This document shows, piece by piece, positions 9,845 to 19,963 of a DNA stretch of 64,000 bases. The stretch's first letter is position 1. Every line of letters starts with the position of its first letter. The translations under genes and the position numbers were made by a program. The notes under the pieces are model-generated. The model was not told where the DNA came from. It saw only the letters and a list, made by a program, of their open reading frames with translations, and did not search any database. Location of the stretch: positions 62,001 through 126,000 of the forward strand of contig JADMJJ010000024.1 of the NCBI GenBank assembly GCA_018780645.1, in the 5' to 3' direction. Source of the stretch: Burkholderiaceae bacterium (GTDB lineage Bacteria; Pseudomonadota; Gammaproteobacteria; Burkholderiales; Burkholderiaceae_C).

Positions 9845-9858
9845 TTGACGCGAATCAA
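9845..9858 (-). promoter_or_regulatory. FNR/ANR-like box upstream of the tpsB operon
   Basis: TTGACGCGAATCAA differs by one base from the FNR/ANR consensus TTGAT-N4-ATCAA. It lies about 95 nt upstream of the proposed tpsB start and about 115 nt upstream of the divergent FemAB-like gene, so it could act on either. No -10 element was confidently recognised. Control of the adhesin operon by oxygen is an inference from one site. Confidence 0.35.
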
Positions 9859-9972
9859 TGGCGGGATGCACGGTCGACGGCGTCCGGCCAGCCGCCCCTG
9901 CTACGCTCAATTGGCACTGCTGGCCAAGGCCTTGCGCCGGGGCCACTGCGCGGGCGGGGGCTTGCCCCTAAG

Positions 9973-11175
9973 ATGGCCGGCATGAGCGAGCCGTCGAGCG
10001 ACTATGTCGTCAAGGTCCATGAGGACCCCCGTGAACTGGATGCCCAGGCCTGGAACCGCCTGCTGGCCCAGCAGACCCACCCCACCCCTTTCATGCGCCA
10101 CGAGTACCTGGCGGCATTGCAGGCCTCCGGCAGTGCCGTCGCCGCCAGTGGCTGGCAGGCGCAGTTCCTGAGCATCGAACGCGACGGCGCGCTGATCGCC
10201 GCCTGCCCGCTTTACGTCAAAAGCCATTCCTATGGCGAGTACGTATTCGACTGGGCCTGGGCCGACGCCTACCAGCGCCACGGCCTGCGCTACTACCCCA
10301 AACTCTTGATTGCCGTGCCATTCACGCCCGTGCCGGGCACCCGGCTGCTGGCGGTGGACGATGGCGCGCGTGCCGCCCTGCTGGCGGGCATCAGCCAGTT
10401 GGCACGGCGGGCCAGGATGTCATCGGCCCATCTGTTGTTTCCCAGCCCCGATGACCTGGCCCAGGCCGAGGGCCAGGGCTGGCTGCTGCGCCGCGGCGTG
10501 CAGTTCCATTGGCACAACCGCGCCGAGCAGCCCTACGGCAGCCTCGAAGACTTTCTGACCACGCTGCAGCGCGAGAAGCGCAAGAAGATCCTGCAGGAGC
10601 GCCGCTATGTGCGCGAGGCCGGCGTCACCTTCGAAGTGTTCGAGGGCGCGCAGATCAGCAACGAGCAGTGGGACTTCTTCTATCACTGCTACACCTTGAC
10701 CTACGCCGCCCACCGCTCGACGCCCTACCTGACGCGCGAGTTCTTCCAGCTGATGGCCGAAACGATGGCGGCGAACTGGCTGATGTTCATCGCCCTCCGC
10801 GAGGGCCGGCCAGTGGCTGCCTCACTCGTCTGCATCGACCGTGAACGCAGCAATGCCTACGGGCGCTACTGGGGCTGCATCGAGGAGGTGCGCTGCCTGC
10901 ACTTCGAGGCCTGCTACTACCAGCCCTTGCAGTGGGTAATAGAGAACGGCTTTGCCTCGTTCGAGGGCGGCGCCCAGGGCGAGCACAAGATGTCGCGCGG
11001 GCTGATGCCGGTGCGCACGTTCTCGGCGCACCAGCTCAGCCACCCGGGCTTTGCCGAGGCGATCGACGACTACCTCAAACAGGAAGGGCAGTCGATCGAG
11101 CAGTATGTCAACGAGCTGAACGAGCGCAGCCCGTTCAGACCCGACACCTCACTCGACACCTCGATCACGGCTTGA
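9973..11175 (+). CDS. FemAB-like GNAT acyltransferase (peptidogalycan biosynthesis/DUF482 type)
   Basis: A protein of about 400 residues starting MAGMSEPSSD; a second in-frame ATG at 9982 is also possible. The upstream frame is open further but has arginine-rich, antisense-like composition, so the short start is preferred. The family pattern is clear: TPFMRHEYLAAL near the N-terminus, CPLYVKSHSYGEYVFDWAWA, YYPKLLIAVPFTPV, and a C-terminal GNAT-like half with LREGRPVAASLVC and FEGGAQGEHKMSRGL. These match PF04339 (FemAB-like, DUF482), a family named for proposed peptidoglycan or cell-wall acyl transfer with the true substrate unproven. It is cytoplasmic with no membrane segment. Its last 11 nt overlap the 3' end of the convergent M16 peptidase gene. 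Confidence 0.85.
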   Translation: MAGMSEPSSDYVVKVHEDPRELDAQAWNRLLAQQTHPTPFMRHEYLAALQASGSAVAASGWQAQFLSIERDGALIAACPLYVKSHSYGEYVFDWAWADAYQRHGLRYYPKLLIAVPFTPVPGTRLLAVDDGARAALLAGISQLARRARMSSAHLLFPSPDDLAQAEGQGWLLRRGVQFHWHNRAEQPYGSLEDFLTTLQREKRKKILQERRYVREAGVTFEVFEGAQISNEQWDFFYHCYTLTYAAHRSTPYLTREFFQLMAETMAANWLMFIALREGRPVAASLVCIDRERSNAYGRYWGCIEEVRCLHFEACYYQPLQWVIENGFASFEGGAQGEHKMSRGLMPVRTFSAHQLSHPGFAEAIDDYLKQEGQSIEQYVNELNERSPFRPDTSLDTSITA

Positions 11176-14023
11176 AGTCGCCGCCGAAGCTGATCACCAG
11201 CTGATCGGGCTTGATATAGCGACGGAAGGCCGCGTTGACCTCGGTCAAGGTCGCCTTGGCCAGCGCGTCATCGACCTGCTGCGACACCAGATAGCTGCGG
11301 TCGAGGAAGAGATTGCCGGCCAGCGCGGCGGCCAGTGCCGCGTCTTGCGCCCGTGACAGCCGGCGATAGCCCAGCAGGCCCCGGCGCGCCTCGTCCAGCT
11401 CCTTGGCGCTGAAGCCCTCGGCCAGCGCGCGGGCCAGCTCCTCGCGGTAGGCGGCCTCGACCTTGGGCTGGTTCTGCGGCGCGAAGATGGCGCTGCTCAG
11501 CCAGGCCGAGTTGGCCTCGACGGTGTTCCACTCGACCCAGCTGCGCACGTCGTAGGACAGGCCCTCGCTTTCGCGGATGCGCTTCCACAGCCGCGAGCTG
11601 CCACCGCTGCCCAGCATGTAGTTGGCCAGCATCAGCGGCGGGTAGTCGGCATGCAGATCGTTCAGCGGCAGCGACAGGCGGGCCAGCATCGTCGCGTTCT
11701 GCTTGTCCGGAGTCTTGAACATCAGCCGGCGCGGCTGCGGCGCCACCAGGGGCTGCGGTACGCGGGTGTAAGCGGCGGTGCTGCGCCAGTTGCCGAAGCC
11801 AGCCTCCAGCGCAGCACGCACCGCGACGGCGTCCAGATCGCCAACGGCGGCAAACTCGGCATGGCTGGCCCCGCCGAACTGACGCTGGAAGGCACGCAGC
11901 TGCTCCACCTTCAAGGCCTTGATCTCGGCCTCCTGCTCCTCGAAGGTCGGCACATAACGCACGTCGCCCTTGGGATAGGGGCTGAACTCGCGGCTGATGG
12001 CATCGGCCACCACCGCCTCGGGCTCCTTGCGCTGCTCCTCCAGCCCGGCCAGGGCCTCGCGCTTCAACTCCTCCAGCCCCTCGGCCGGGAAGTTCGATTG
12101 CTGCAGCAGCTCGGCCACCAGGGCCACCGTGCCGGGCAGGTGCTCGCGCAGGGTGGTGACGGTGATCTGCAGCTCGCCGGCGCGGCTGTTGATGGCCAGC
12201 TCGGCCTTCAGCGCATCGAGCCGGTCCTGGATCTGCTGGCGGCTCATCGCCGGCGTGCCGCGCGTCAGCATCTGCGCGGCCATGGTGGCAACCATGCCCT
12301 GATGCTGCAGGCTGCGTTCGTCGCCAAAGCGCAGGGTCATCCGCGCCTGCACCGTGCCGCCGCGCGAGCCCTTGGCCAGCAGCGCCACCTTCATGCCAGA
12401 GGGCAGAGCAAAGCGCTGCGTGCGGGCCTCGATATTGGCCGGCACAGCGTCGAAGGCCTCGACCTTGGCGGCCGCGCTCTTGGGCACAAAGCTCTTCAGC
12501 TCGGCCTCGGTGTCGACCTTGACGGGCGCGGGGGCACGGATGGCCTGCTCGGTCGGGATGTAGGTGCTGAGCGTGCGGTTGTCGGCGCGGTAGCGCTCGG
12601 TGGCCACGCGCTGCACGTCGGCGAGGCTGACCTGGGCGACCCGGTCGCGGTTCAAGAAGAACAGCCGCCAGTCGCCGGCACCGATCATGTCGGACATGGC
12701 CACGCCCACGGTCTCGGGGTTGGCAAAGGCCTGGGCCCATTTCTTGTGCCACTTCTGCTTGGCGCGATCCAGCTCCTGCTGGCTGATGGGCTCGCGCGCC
12801 ACCGACTCCAGCACCGCCAGCAGGCCCTGGCGCGCCTTGTCGATGTCCTGGCCGGGGGCCAGTTGCAGGCCGAACATCTGGAAGCCCGGATCGGCCAGTT
12901 CGGCCGAGAAGCTGAAGGCATTCGCGGCCAGCTGTTTCTCTACCACCTGTCGGTGCAGACGACCCGAGGGCGTGTCACCCATGATCAGGTTCAGCAGATC
13001 GACGGCGGCGTAATCGGGATGCGCCGCGGCCACCACGTGATAGGCCGCCCAGACGGCCGGCGTGCCGCCGTTGCGGCGCAGGGTCACGCTCTTCTCGCCA
13101 TCCTGCACCGGGTCCATCGTGTAGATGGGCGGCAGCATGCGCTGCGGGCGCGGCAGCTTGCCGTAGGCCTGGGTGACCAGGCGCAGCGTCTTGTCCGGAT
13201 CGAACTTGCCCGAGACGATCAAGGTCGCGTTGTCGGGTTGGTAATAGGTCTTGTAGAAGGCCTGCAGCCGGGTGATGTTGACGTTCTCGACATCGCTGCG
13301 CGCGCCTATCGTGCTCTTGCCGTAGTTGTGCCACTGGTACATCGTGGCCAGGGTGCGCTCGAACATCACGTTACCGGGATTGTTCTCGCCCATCTCCATC
13401 TCGTTGCGCACCACGGTCATCTCGGTGTCGAGATCGCGGCGGGCAATGAAGCTGTTGACCATCGCGTCGGCCTGCCAGTCCAGATACCACTGCAGGTTCT
13501 CGTCATTGGCCGAGAAGCTGGCGAAGTAGTTGGTGCGGTCCAGCCAGGTCGTGCCATTGGCCCGCAGGCCGCGCTTGGTGAACTCGGCCCAGGCTCGCGG
13601 GTTCTTCGGCGTGCCCTTGAAGATCAGATGCTCCAGCAGATGGGCCATGCCGGTTTCGCCGTAGTTCTCGTGCTTGGAGCCCACCCGGTAGGTCAGATTG
13701 ACCGTCGTCGTCGGCTTGGAGTCATCGGGAATCAGCAGAACCTGCAGGCCATTGGCGAGACGGTACTCGCTCACCCCCTCGACGCTTTGCACCAGCAGCG
13801 GCGCGGCACTCGACGCCAGCGGCAGCGCGGCCTTGATGGCCGGATCGCTCGAATAAGGCTTGGTCGGGCTCTTGGCCTTGCTGCTCTTTTTGGCCGCTGT
13901 GCCGGCTTTGGCCGACTTGGCTGGCTTGGCGGGCTTGGTCTGAGCAGCGGCCGGCAGGGCCAGCAGGGAAACCGCCACCGAGACGGCGAAAGCGGTGGCG
14001 GTGGACATGAAACGCTTGAGCAT
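11165..14023 (-). CDS. Exported M16-family zinc peptidase, two fused M16 units
   Basis: A 952-residue pitrilysin-family metallopeptidase. The N-terminus is a signal peptide (LLALPAAAQ, to about residue 28) followed by a Lys/Ala/Pro-rich linker to about residue 57. The first M16 unit has the inverted zinc motif HLLEH at 128-132, with the downstream acidic ligand region VRNEMEMGENNP. The second unit, starting near residue 540, has no HxxEH but keeps the substrate-side motif SEGLSYDVRSW, as is usual for paired M16 proteins. Both halves are in one chain, whereas many bacteria carry them as two adjacent genes. The likely role is degradation of peptides in the periplasm; the substrate is unknown. 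The start at 14023 is chosen because the signal peptide follows directly; Met-6 (14008) is an alternative. Confidence 0.9.
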   Translation of the reverse strand: MLKRFMSTATAFAVSVAVSLLALPAAAQTKPAKPAKSAKAGTAAKKSSKAKSPTKPYSSDPAIKAALPLASSAAPLLVQSVEGVSEYRLANGLQVLLIPDDSKPTTTVNLTYRVGSKHENYGETGMAHLLEHLIFKGTPKNPRAWAEFTKRGLRANGTTWLDRTNYFASFSANDENLQWYLDWQADAMVNSFIARRDLDTEMTVVRNEMEMGENNPGNVMFERTLATMYQWHNYGKSTIGARSDVENVNITRLQAFYKTYYQPDNATLIVSGKFDPDKTLRLVTQAYGKLPRPQRMLPPIYTMDPVQDGEKSVTLRRNGGTPAVWAAYHVVAAAHPDYAAVDLLNLIMGDTPSGRLHRQVVEKQLAANAFSFSAELADPGFQMFGLQLAPGQDIDKARQGLLAVLESVAREPISQQELDRAKQKWHKKWAQAFANPETVGVAMSDMIGAGDWRLFFLNRDRVAQVSLADVQRVATERYRADNRTLSTYIPTEQAIRAPAPVKVDTEAELKSFVPKSAAAKVEAFDAVPANIEARTQRFALPSGMKVALLAKGSRGGTVQARMTLRFGDERSLQHQGMVATMAAQMLTRGTPAMSRQQIQDRLDALKAELAINSRAGELQITVTTLREHLPGTVALVAELLQQSNFPAEGLEELKREALAGLEEQRKEPEAVVADAISREFSPYPKGDVRYVPTFEEQEAEIKALKVEQLRAFQRQFGGASHAEFAAVGDLDAVAVRAALEAGFGNWRSTAAYTRVPQPLVAPQPRRLMFKTPDKQNATMLARLSLPLNDLHADYPPLMLANYMLGSGGSSRLWKRIRESEGLSYDVRSWVEWNTVEANSAWLSSAIFAPQNQPKVEAAYREELARALAEGFSAKELDEARRGLLGYRRLSRAQDAALAAALAGNLFLDRSYLVSQQVDDALAKATLTEVNAAFRRYIKPDQLVISFGGDFKP

Positions 14024-14120
14024 GGAGGGCGCCTGAGTCGGAAGAGCGCCGAGTGTAGAGCCAGCCCCATGAAAAAGAGCGCCACCATGGGCGCTCTTGC
14101 AATCCGATACAGCCGATCCC

Positions 14121-14657
14121 TTACTTCGCCTGCGCGGCGTAAGCAGCCAGACCGGAGACGATCTCGGCCTTGGCGGCTTCGGGGCCTTCCCAGCCCTTGA
14201 CCTTGACCCATTTGCCCGGCTCCAGGTCCTTGTAATGCTCGAAGAAGTGCTGGATGGCGTTGAGACGCATCTTGTTCACGTCCTCGGGTTTCTGCCAGTG
14301 GTCGTACATCGGCAGGATCTTGCTGGTGGGCACGGCCAGCAGCTTGGCGTCGCCGCCGGCCTCGTCGTCCATCTGCAGCACGCCGATGGCGCGGCAGGTC
14401 ACGACCACGCCGGGCGTCAGCGCGTAGGGGGTGATCACCAGCACATCGACCGGGTCGCCATCGTCCGACAGCGTCTGCGGGATGTAGCCGTAGTTGCAGG
14501 GGTAGTGCATGGCCGTTGTCATGAAACGATCGACAAACAGCGCGCCGCTTTCCTTGTCCACCTCGTACTTGATCGGGTCGGCGTTCATCGGGATCTCGAT
14601 GATCACGTTGAACTGCTCGGGCGCCTTGGCGCCAGGGGTCACGTTGTGCAGGCTCAT
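14121..14657 (-). CDS. ppa: Inorganic pyrophosphatase, soluble family I
   Basis: Hydrolyses pyrophosphate to phosphate in the cytoplasm, pulling biosynthetic reactions forward. The 178-residue length is normal for bacterial family I enzymes. The signature D-x-D-P-x-D is at 66-71 (DGDPVD), and other family patterns are present ([35 protein letters not shown]). The start [10 protein letters not shown] at 14657 is preferred over an upstream extension because of a GAGAAG sequence just before it and family length. It is divergent from the membrane pyrophosphatase gene at 14887, so two enzymes for the same substrate flank one 229-nt intergenic region. Confidence 0.97.
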   Translation of the reverse strand: MSLHNVTPGAKAPEQFNVIIEIPMNADPIKYEVDKESGALFVDRFMTTAMHYPCNYGYIPQTLSDDGDPVDVLVITPYALTPGVVVTCRAIGVLQMDDEAGGDAKLLAVPTSKILPMYDHWQKPEDVNKMRLNAIQHFFEHYKDLEPGKWVKVKGWEGPEAAKAEIVSGLAAYAAQAK

Positions 14658-14886
14658 GGGGTTCTTCTCGACAGCGGGGAAAACCCGCATTCTAAAGGGC
14701 CGGCCTTGCCATGACCTGACGCAGGAAGTCTGCAATTGGCGGGCCCACCACTGGAAAACACCATGCCGTGATGAATTGCCCGTCCCTTAGCATGGGTTTG
14801 CGACCCGTTCCAAGGCGCCGCGGCGCGACTTGAAGAGACGGACGTTTCAACAGTCCCAGGGCTAGAACGAAAGAGGAGACAGCTAC

Positions 14887-17064
14887 ATGTCGACGAGTTT
14901 GGCGCTGTATTTTGCGCTCGCGTGCGGTGCTGCCGCAGTGCTTTATGGGTTCATCCAGCGAAGCTGGATTCTGAGTCAGGACGCGGGCAACGCGCGCATG
15001 CAGGAAATCGCGAATGCGATTCAACAAGGAGCCGCGGCCTATCTGGCCCGGCAGTACAAAACCATCACCATCGTCGGTGTGGTGCTGGCGATCCTGATCG
15101 CCCTGTTTCTGGACAAGACCTCGGCGATTGGCTTCGTCATCGGCGCGGTGCTCTCGGGCGCCTGCGGCTTCATCGGCATGAACGTCTCGGTGCGGGCCAA
15201 TGTGCGCACCGCCCAGGCTGCGACCAAGGGCATTGGCCCGGCTCTGGATGTCGCCTTCAAGGGCGGCGCCATCACCGGCATGCTGGTGGTGGGTCTGGGC
15301 CTCTTGGGCGTCTCGCTATTCTTCTGGTTCCTGACCGGCGGTGAGAAGACCGACAGCGCAACGCTGAAGCCTCTCCTGGGATTCGCCTTCGGCTCCTCGC
15401 TGATCTCGATCTTCGCCCGTCTGGGCGGCGGCATCTTCACCAAGGGCGCCGACGTCGGCGCCGACCTGGTGGGCAAGGTGGAGGCCGGCATCCCCGAGGA
15501 TGACCCGCGCAACCCGGCGGTGATTGCCGACAACGTCGGTGACAACGTCGGCGACTGCGCCGGCATGGCCGCCGACCTGTTCGAGACCTACGCCGTCACC
15601 CTGATCGCCACCATGGCCCTGGGTGGCCTGATGGTCACCGGTGCCACGATGAATGCGCTGATCTACCCGCTGATGCTGGGCGGCGTGTCCATCATCGCGT
15701 CCATCATCGGCTGCTACTTCGTCAAGGCCTCGCCGGGCATGAAGAATGTGATGCCGGCCCTGTACAAGGGCCTGGCGGTGGCCGGCGTGCTGTCGCTGAT
15801 CGCCTTCTACTTCGTCACCAACGCGATGTTCCCCACCGCGCTGACCCTGAAGGACGGCAGCTCGGTCTCGGCCATGGCGCTGTTCGGCGCCTGCGCCGTC
15901 GGCCTGGTGCTGACCGCGGCCATGGTCTGGATCACCGAGTACTACACCGGCACGCAGTACGCCCCGGTGCAGCACATCGCCCAGGCCTCGACCACCGGCC
16001 ACGGCACCAACATCATCGCCGGCCTCGGCGTGTCGATGCGCTCCACCGCCTGGCCGGTGCTGTTCGTCTGCCTGGCCATCCTGACGGCCTACAAGCTGGG
16101 CGGCCTGTACGGCATTGCCGTGGCCGCCACCTCGATGCTGAGCATGGCCGGCATCGTCGTGGCCCTGGACGCCTACGGCCCCATCACCGACAACGCCGGC
16201 GGCATTGCCGAGATGTCGGAACTGCCCGCCAGCGTGCGTGACGTGACCGATCCGCTGGACGCGGTGGGCAACACCACCAAGGCGGTGACCAAGGGCTATG
16301 CGATCGGCTCGGCCGGCCTGGCGGCACTCGTGCTGTTCGCCGACTACACCCACTCGCTGGAAGGCCGTGGCATCAGCGTGGCCTTCGACCTGAGCGATCC
16401 CAAGGTCATCGTCGGCCTGTTCATCGGTGGCCTGATCCCCTATCTGTTCGGTGCGATGGCGATGGAGGCCGTGGGCCGCGCCGCCGGCTCGGTGGTGGTC
16501 GAGGTGCGCCGTCAGTTCGCCGACGGCCAGATCATGGCCGGCCAGCGCAAGCCCGACTACAGCGCGGCGGTGGACATGCTGACCACGGCGGCGATCAAGG
16601 AAATGATCGTGCCTTCGCTGCTGCCGGTGATCGTGCCGGTGGTCGTCGGCCTGACGCTCGGTGCCGCGGCGCTGGGCGGCCTGCTGATGGGCACCATCGT
16701 GACCGGCCTGTTCGTGGCCATCTCGATGTGCACCGGCGGCGGCGCCTGGGACAACGCGAAGAAGTACATCGAAGACGGCAACCATGGCGGCAAGGGCTCG
16801 GAAGCGCACAAGGCCGCCGTCACCGGCGACACCGTGGGCGACCCCTACAAGGACACCGCCGGCCCGGCCGTCAACCCGCTGATCAAGATCATCAACATCG
16901 TGGCCCTGCTGATCGTGCCGCTGCTGCCCATGGGCGCGGCACCGGTCAAGGCGGCCGAGGCACCGACTGCCATCGTGGCACCGGCCCCGGCCTCGGAAGC
17001 GGTGACCATGCCGGCGGCCATGCCCGCCGCAGCGATGGCCAGCGAGGCAGCCTCCAAGCCCTGA
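14887..17064 (+). CDS. hppA: Membrane-bound proton-translocating pyrophosphatase
   Basis: A 725-residue polytopic inner-membrane pump (about 16 spans) that couples pyrophosphate hydrolysis to ion transport. The catalytic motif [11 protein letters not shown] is present, followed by [20 protein letters not shown], and the second acidic motif near the C-terminus is seen as [15 protein letters not shown]. The motif GNTTKA carries lysine where potassium-dependent enzymes carry alanine, so this should be the potassium-independent, proton-pumping class. The C-terminus has an Ala/Pro/Met-rich tail of about 45 residues beyond the last span ([10 protein letters not shown] onward). An AGGAGA ribosome site precedes the ATG. 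A terminator-like palindrome follows the stop. Confidence 0.97.
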   Translation: MSTSLALYFALACGAAAVLYGFIQRSWILSQDAGNARMQEIANAIQQGAAAYLARQYKTITIVGVVLAILIALFLDKTSAIGFVIGAVLSGACGFIGMNVSVRANVRTAQAATKGIGPALDVAFKGGAITGMLVVGLGLLGVSLFFWFLTGGEKTDSATLKPLLGFAFGSSLISIFARLGGGIFTKGADVGADLVGKVEAGIPEDDPRNPAVIADNVGDNVGDCAGMAADLFETYAVTLIATMALGGLMVTGATMNALIYPLMLGGVSIIASIIGCYFVKASPGMKNVMPALYKGLAVAGVLSLIAFYFVTNAMFPTALTLKDGSSVSAMALFGACAVGLVLTAAMVWITEYYTGTQYAPVQHIAQASTTGHGTNIIAGLGVSMRSTAWPVLFVCLAILTAYKLGGLYGIAVAATSMLSMAGIVVALDAYGPITDNAGGIAEMSELPASVRDVTDPLDAVGNTTKAVTKGYAIGSAGLAALVLFADYTHSLEGRGISVAFDLSDPKVIVGLFIGGLIPYLFGAMAMEAVGRAAGSVVVEVRRQFADGQIMAGQRKPDYSAAVDMLTTAAIKEMIVPSLLPVIVPVVVGLTLGAAALGGLLMGTIVTGLFVAISMCTGGGAWDNAKKYIEDGNHGGKGSEAHKAAVTGDTVGDPYKDTAGPAVNPLIKIINIVALLIVPLLPMGAAPVKAAEAPTAIVAPAPASEAVTMPAAMPAAAMASEAASKP

Positions 17065-17084
17065 GCGAGCCCGCCCTCCATGCA

Positions 17085-17112
17085 AACAGCCCACCTAGGT
17101 GGGCTGTTTTTC
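17085..17112 (+). terminator. Rho-independent terminator after hppA
   Basis: A perfect 24-nt palindrome (17085-17108, arms AACAGCCCAC and GTGGGCTGTT around CTAG) is followed by a run of T on the plus strand. It sits between convergent hppA and the chemoreceptor gene. The reverse direction has only a short T run (TGTTTGC), so it may work weakly both ways. Confidence 0.8.
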
Positions 17113-17134
17113 ATTGTCAGAACGGAAACTCGCC

Positions 17135-18685
17135 TTAGGCGGCAACCTTGAACACCGCCACCACCTCGGTCAGGCGCTGAGCCTGCTCGCGCAGCGAGCC
17201 GGCGGCGGCGGCCGACTCCTCGACCAGGGCCGCGTTCTGCTGCGTCATCTGGTCCAGGTTGTTGACGGCCACATTGACCTGGGCGATGCCGTCGCGCTGC
17301 TCGATAGCGGCCGAGGCGATCTCGCCGATCATGTCGCTGACTCGCTTGACGCTGCTGACGATGTCATGCATCGCCGCACCGGTCTGGGTCACCAGCGCCG
17401 CGCCGGACTCGACGGTCTCGACCGAGGCGCTGATCAGGGTCTTGATTTCCTTGGCGGCGGCAGCCGAGCGCTGGGCCAGGCTGCGCACCTCGCTGGCTAC
17501 CACGGCAAAGCCGCGGCCCTGCTCGCCGGCACGGGCGGCTTCCACGGCGGCGTTCAGCGCCAGGATATTGGTCTGGAAGGCAATGCCATCGATGACGCCA
17601 ATGATGTCGCTGATCTTGCGCGAGCTGTCGGTGATCTGGCCCATATTGCTGACCACCTGGCCGACCACCGCACCACCGCGGGTGGCGGCATCGGCGGCCG
17701 AGGCCGCCAGCTGATTGGCCTGGCGGGCGGTGTCGGCCGAGTGGCTGACGGTACCGGTCAGCTCTTCCATCGAGCTGGCGGTCTGCTGCAGATTGGAGGC
17801 GGTCTGCTCGGTGCGGGCGCTGAGGTCCTGGTTGCCCGAGTCGATCTGGGTCGAGGCGGTGGAGACCGACTCCACGCCCTGGCGCACCTCGCTGACCAGG
17901 CCGCTGAGACGCCGGTTCATGCCGCCCATGGCCTGCATCAGCTTGCCGATCTCGTCCTGGCGGTCGGTGCGCAGGCTGCGCGTCAGGTCGCCCTCGGCAA
18001 TCGCCTCGGCCATCAGCACCGCCTCGTTCAGCGGCCGGCTGATCGAGCGCACCAGCAGGGCCACACCGCCCAGGCTGAGGCCGAACACCGTCAGCATCAC
18101 CAGCATGCCCAGCACTTCGGCGCGCTGGCTGGCGGCCGCGGCGTCGGTCTTGGCCTGATCGCGCTGCGTGGCCTGGACCTGCACCAGGCCGTCCAGCGCG
18201 GCGAAGTAGCCGGCCACGGCGGGCATCAGCTCCTTGTCGATGGTGGCGGGCAACTGGTCGCCGTCGCCGCTCTTCTTCAGCTCGTCGATCTTCTTGGTCA
18301 GGGCCAGCACGGCCGTGCGGCGGGTGTTCACCAGCTCCATGGCGGTGCGCTCGGCGTCCGAGTCAATGCCCTTGACGATGGCCTCCTGCAGCGCGTTGAT
18401 GCCGGCCACGCTTTCCTTGAGCTTCTGGTTGAAGCTCTGCTGCAGCAGCACCTCGTCGCTCAGCGCGACGGCGATGACGCGCTGCACATTGGTCTCGGTC
18501 GCGCCCTTCCACTGGGTGGTCTGGGTGATGCGGTTCTCGAACTGCCCCACCGCCTCCAGCGCCTGCTGCATCGCGCCCATGGCCAGTCGCTGGCTGAGCA
18601 ACGAGGTGACCACCATCAGCGACAGCACCAGCAGCGTGGCGCCCCAGAGCTTGCGGGAGATGGAAAGATTTTCGAAAAACTTCAT
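17135..18685 (-). CDS. Methyl-accepting chemotaxis protein
   Basis: A 516-residue transmembrane chemoreceptor. It starts [15 protein letters not shown], with TM1 at about 12-30, a periplasmic four-helix-bundle type ligand domain to about 185, TM2 at about 188-210 ([21 protein letters not shown]), a HAMP domain to about 265, and then the cytoplasmic signalling domain. The hairpin tip is intact ([20 protein letters not shown], then [13 protein letters not shown]). There is no C-terminal CheR-binding pentapeptide. It relays an unknown periplasmic signal to CheA/CheW. No che genes are nearby, so it is an orphan receptor gene. A longer frame to 18817 lacks a sensible membrane start. Confidence 0.95.
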   Translation of the reverse strand: MKFFENLSISRKLWGATLLVLSLMVVTSLLSQRLAMGAMQQALEAVGQFENRITQTTQWKGATETNVQRVIAVALSDEVLLQQSFNQKLKESVAGINALQEAIVKGIDSDAERTAMELVNTRRTAVLALTKKIDELKKSGDGDQLPATIDKELMPAVAGYFAALDGLVQVQATQRDQAKTDAAAASQRAEVLGMLVMLTVFGLSLGGVALLVRSISRPLNEAVLMAEAIAEGDLTRSLRTDRQDEIGKLMQAMGGMNRRLSGLVSEVRQGVESVSTASTQIDSGNQDLSARTEQTASNLQQTASSMEELTGTVSHSADTARQANQLAASAADAATRGGAVVGQVVSNMGQITDSSRKISDIIGVIDGIAFQTNILALNAAVEAARAGEQGRGFAVVASEVRSLAQRSAAAAKEIKTLISASVETVESGAALVTQTGAAMHDIVSSVKRVSDMIGEIASAAIEQRDGIAQVNVAVNNLDQMTQQNAALVEESAAAAGSLREQAQRLTEVVAVFKVAA

Positions 18686-18838
18686 GATTGTTGATCTGGC
18701 GCAAGATGGCGCTGGGCGATGCCTGCTAGGGCGACCAAGGCCTATCGGGTTTCCACGGAGCCATTGAAGGCCCGCGCAGTGAACAAAGTCACGCCCGATG
18801 CCGCCAAGGTGGCGCAACGGTTCGCCAATCGCCCGAAC

Positions 18839-19906
18839 TCAGTCGACGGCCAGCGGAGCCTGCAGCATCAGGTCGGCCATCGTTACACCCCCGCGCTCAC
18901 CGGGCACCAGGCTGCCGTAACGCTGGGCAAACACCGGCGGCAGCGGCCGGGCAGAATCGGGTGCCAGCCACAGTCGCAAGAGATGGCGCCGGCGCTCGGG
19001 CTCGGGCCAGTCCTCGAAGGCGGTGCGGTCGTGCAGCAGGCTGTGGTTGTGCACGAACTGCAGGTCACCGGGCTCCAGGCTCATCATGAAGTTCAGGCGA
19101 GGGTCGTTGCTCAGTGCATCGAACAGGTCCAGCGCCTCGACCGTCTCGGCACCCAGCCGTGGCGCATCGGTAAAGCGCTGGGCCGAATCGATGTACTGGC
19201 GTTGGTAGATCGCCGACAGCAGGCCGGCATGCCAGCTGAACACCGGTATCTCGAAGAAGGGCTTGCCCCCGGGAGGCACCTCGCCGCGCCGGTCGGTGGC
19301 CAGCGGCTGGAACAGCAGAGCCGCCAAGTCGGGCCGCAGCCGCCGCAGCTCGTTGTACAGCGTCACCGACGACACCAGGGCCGACTGGCCGCCGCTGCGC
19401 GCCGTCTGCAGGCACAGCAGGCCGACGATGTCGCTTGAGTCGGTGTGGAAGGTCTGGCGCTCATGGGTCTGGTAGATGCGCACCCGGGGATCGTCGGAGC
19501 TCAGGCCCAGGTCCTTCACATGGCCCAGCAGATGGCCCTGGGCGTTCTGCGGCCGGGCCCGGCCCAGGTGCAGGCCCAGGCCGTAGAAGGCGACGGCGCT
19601 CTGGCGCAGACTCCAGCGCTGCACCGGCAGGCCGCGCAGCAGCACGAAGCCGCGGCCATCGAGCAACTCGGCGAGCACCGTCTGCAGGCGCGGCCCCAGG
19701 GTCGGCAGCGGGAAGTCCTCGCGTCGCATGGAGGCGATGTCGGCTTCGCTGTAGGCGAGGCTGGCGGACGCTATCTCGGCCAGTTCGGTCTCAGTGAAGT
19801 GCAGCAGCCATTCATCGCTGCGCGCCGCCATGTCCGGCCCGAACCAGGCCGAGGGGCCTCCGATCTGCGCCGGCAAGCTGTCGGGAAATGCGTTATGCGA
19901 ACTCAT
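18839..19906 (-). CDS. TauD/TfdA-like Fe(II)/2-oxoglutarate dioxygenase
   Basis: A 355-residue oxygenase of the clavaminate synthase-like superfamily. The facial triad is visible: H154-T-D156 (TFHTDSSD) and the distal histidine at about 292 in NHSLLHDRTAFED. An arginine for 2-oxoglutarate binding is expected in HLLRLWLAP. DGRGFVLLRGLPV near residue 83 is the typical strand before the fold. The substrate is not evident. The gene is divergent from a class V aminotransferase with only 57 nt between start codons, so the two probably share control and perhaps a pathway for an amino-acid-like compound; this is inference. Confidence 0.85.
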   Translation of the reverse strand: MSSHNAFPDSLPAQIGGPSAWFGPDMAARSDEWLLHFTETELAEIASASLAYSEADIASMRREDFPLPTLGPRLQTVLAELLDGRGFVLLRGLPVQRWSLRQSAVAFYGLGLHLGRARPQNAQGHLLGHVKDLGLSSDDPRVRIYQTHERQTFHTDSSDIVGLLCLQTARSGGQSALVSSVTLYNELRRLRPDLAALLFQPLATDRRGEVPPGGKPFFEIPVFSWHAGLLSAIYQRQYIDSAQRFTDAPRLGAETVEALDLFDALSNDPRLNFMMSLEPGDLQFVHNHSLLHDRTAFEDWPEPERRRHLLRLWLAPDSARPLPPVFAQRYGSLVPGERGGVTMADLMLQAPLAVD

Positions 19907-19963
19907 GGCGGCCCGGGCGGTGGAAGTTCCTCTATTCTGGGCCACCCCCACGAAAGAGCTGCC

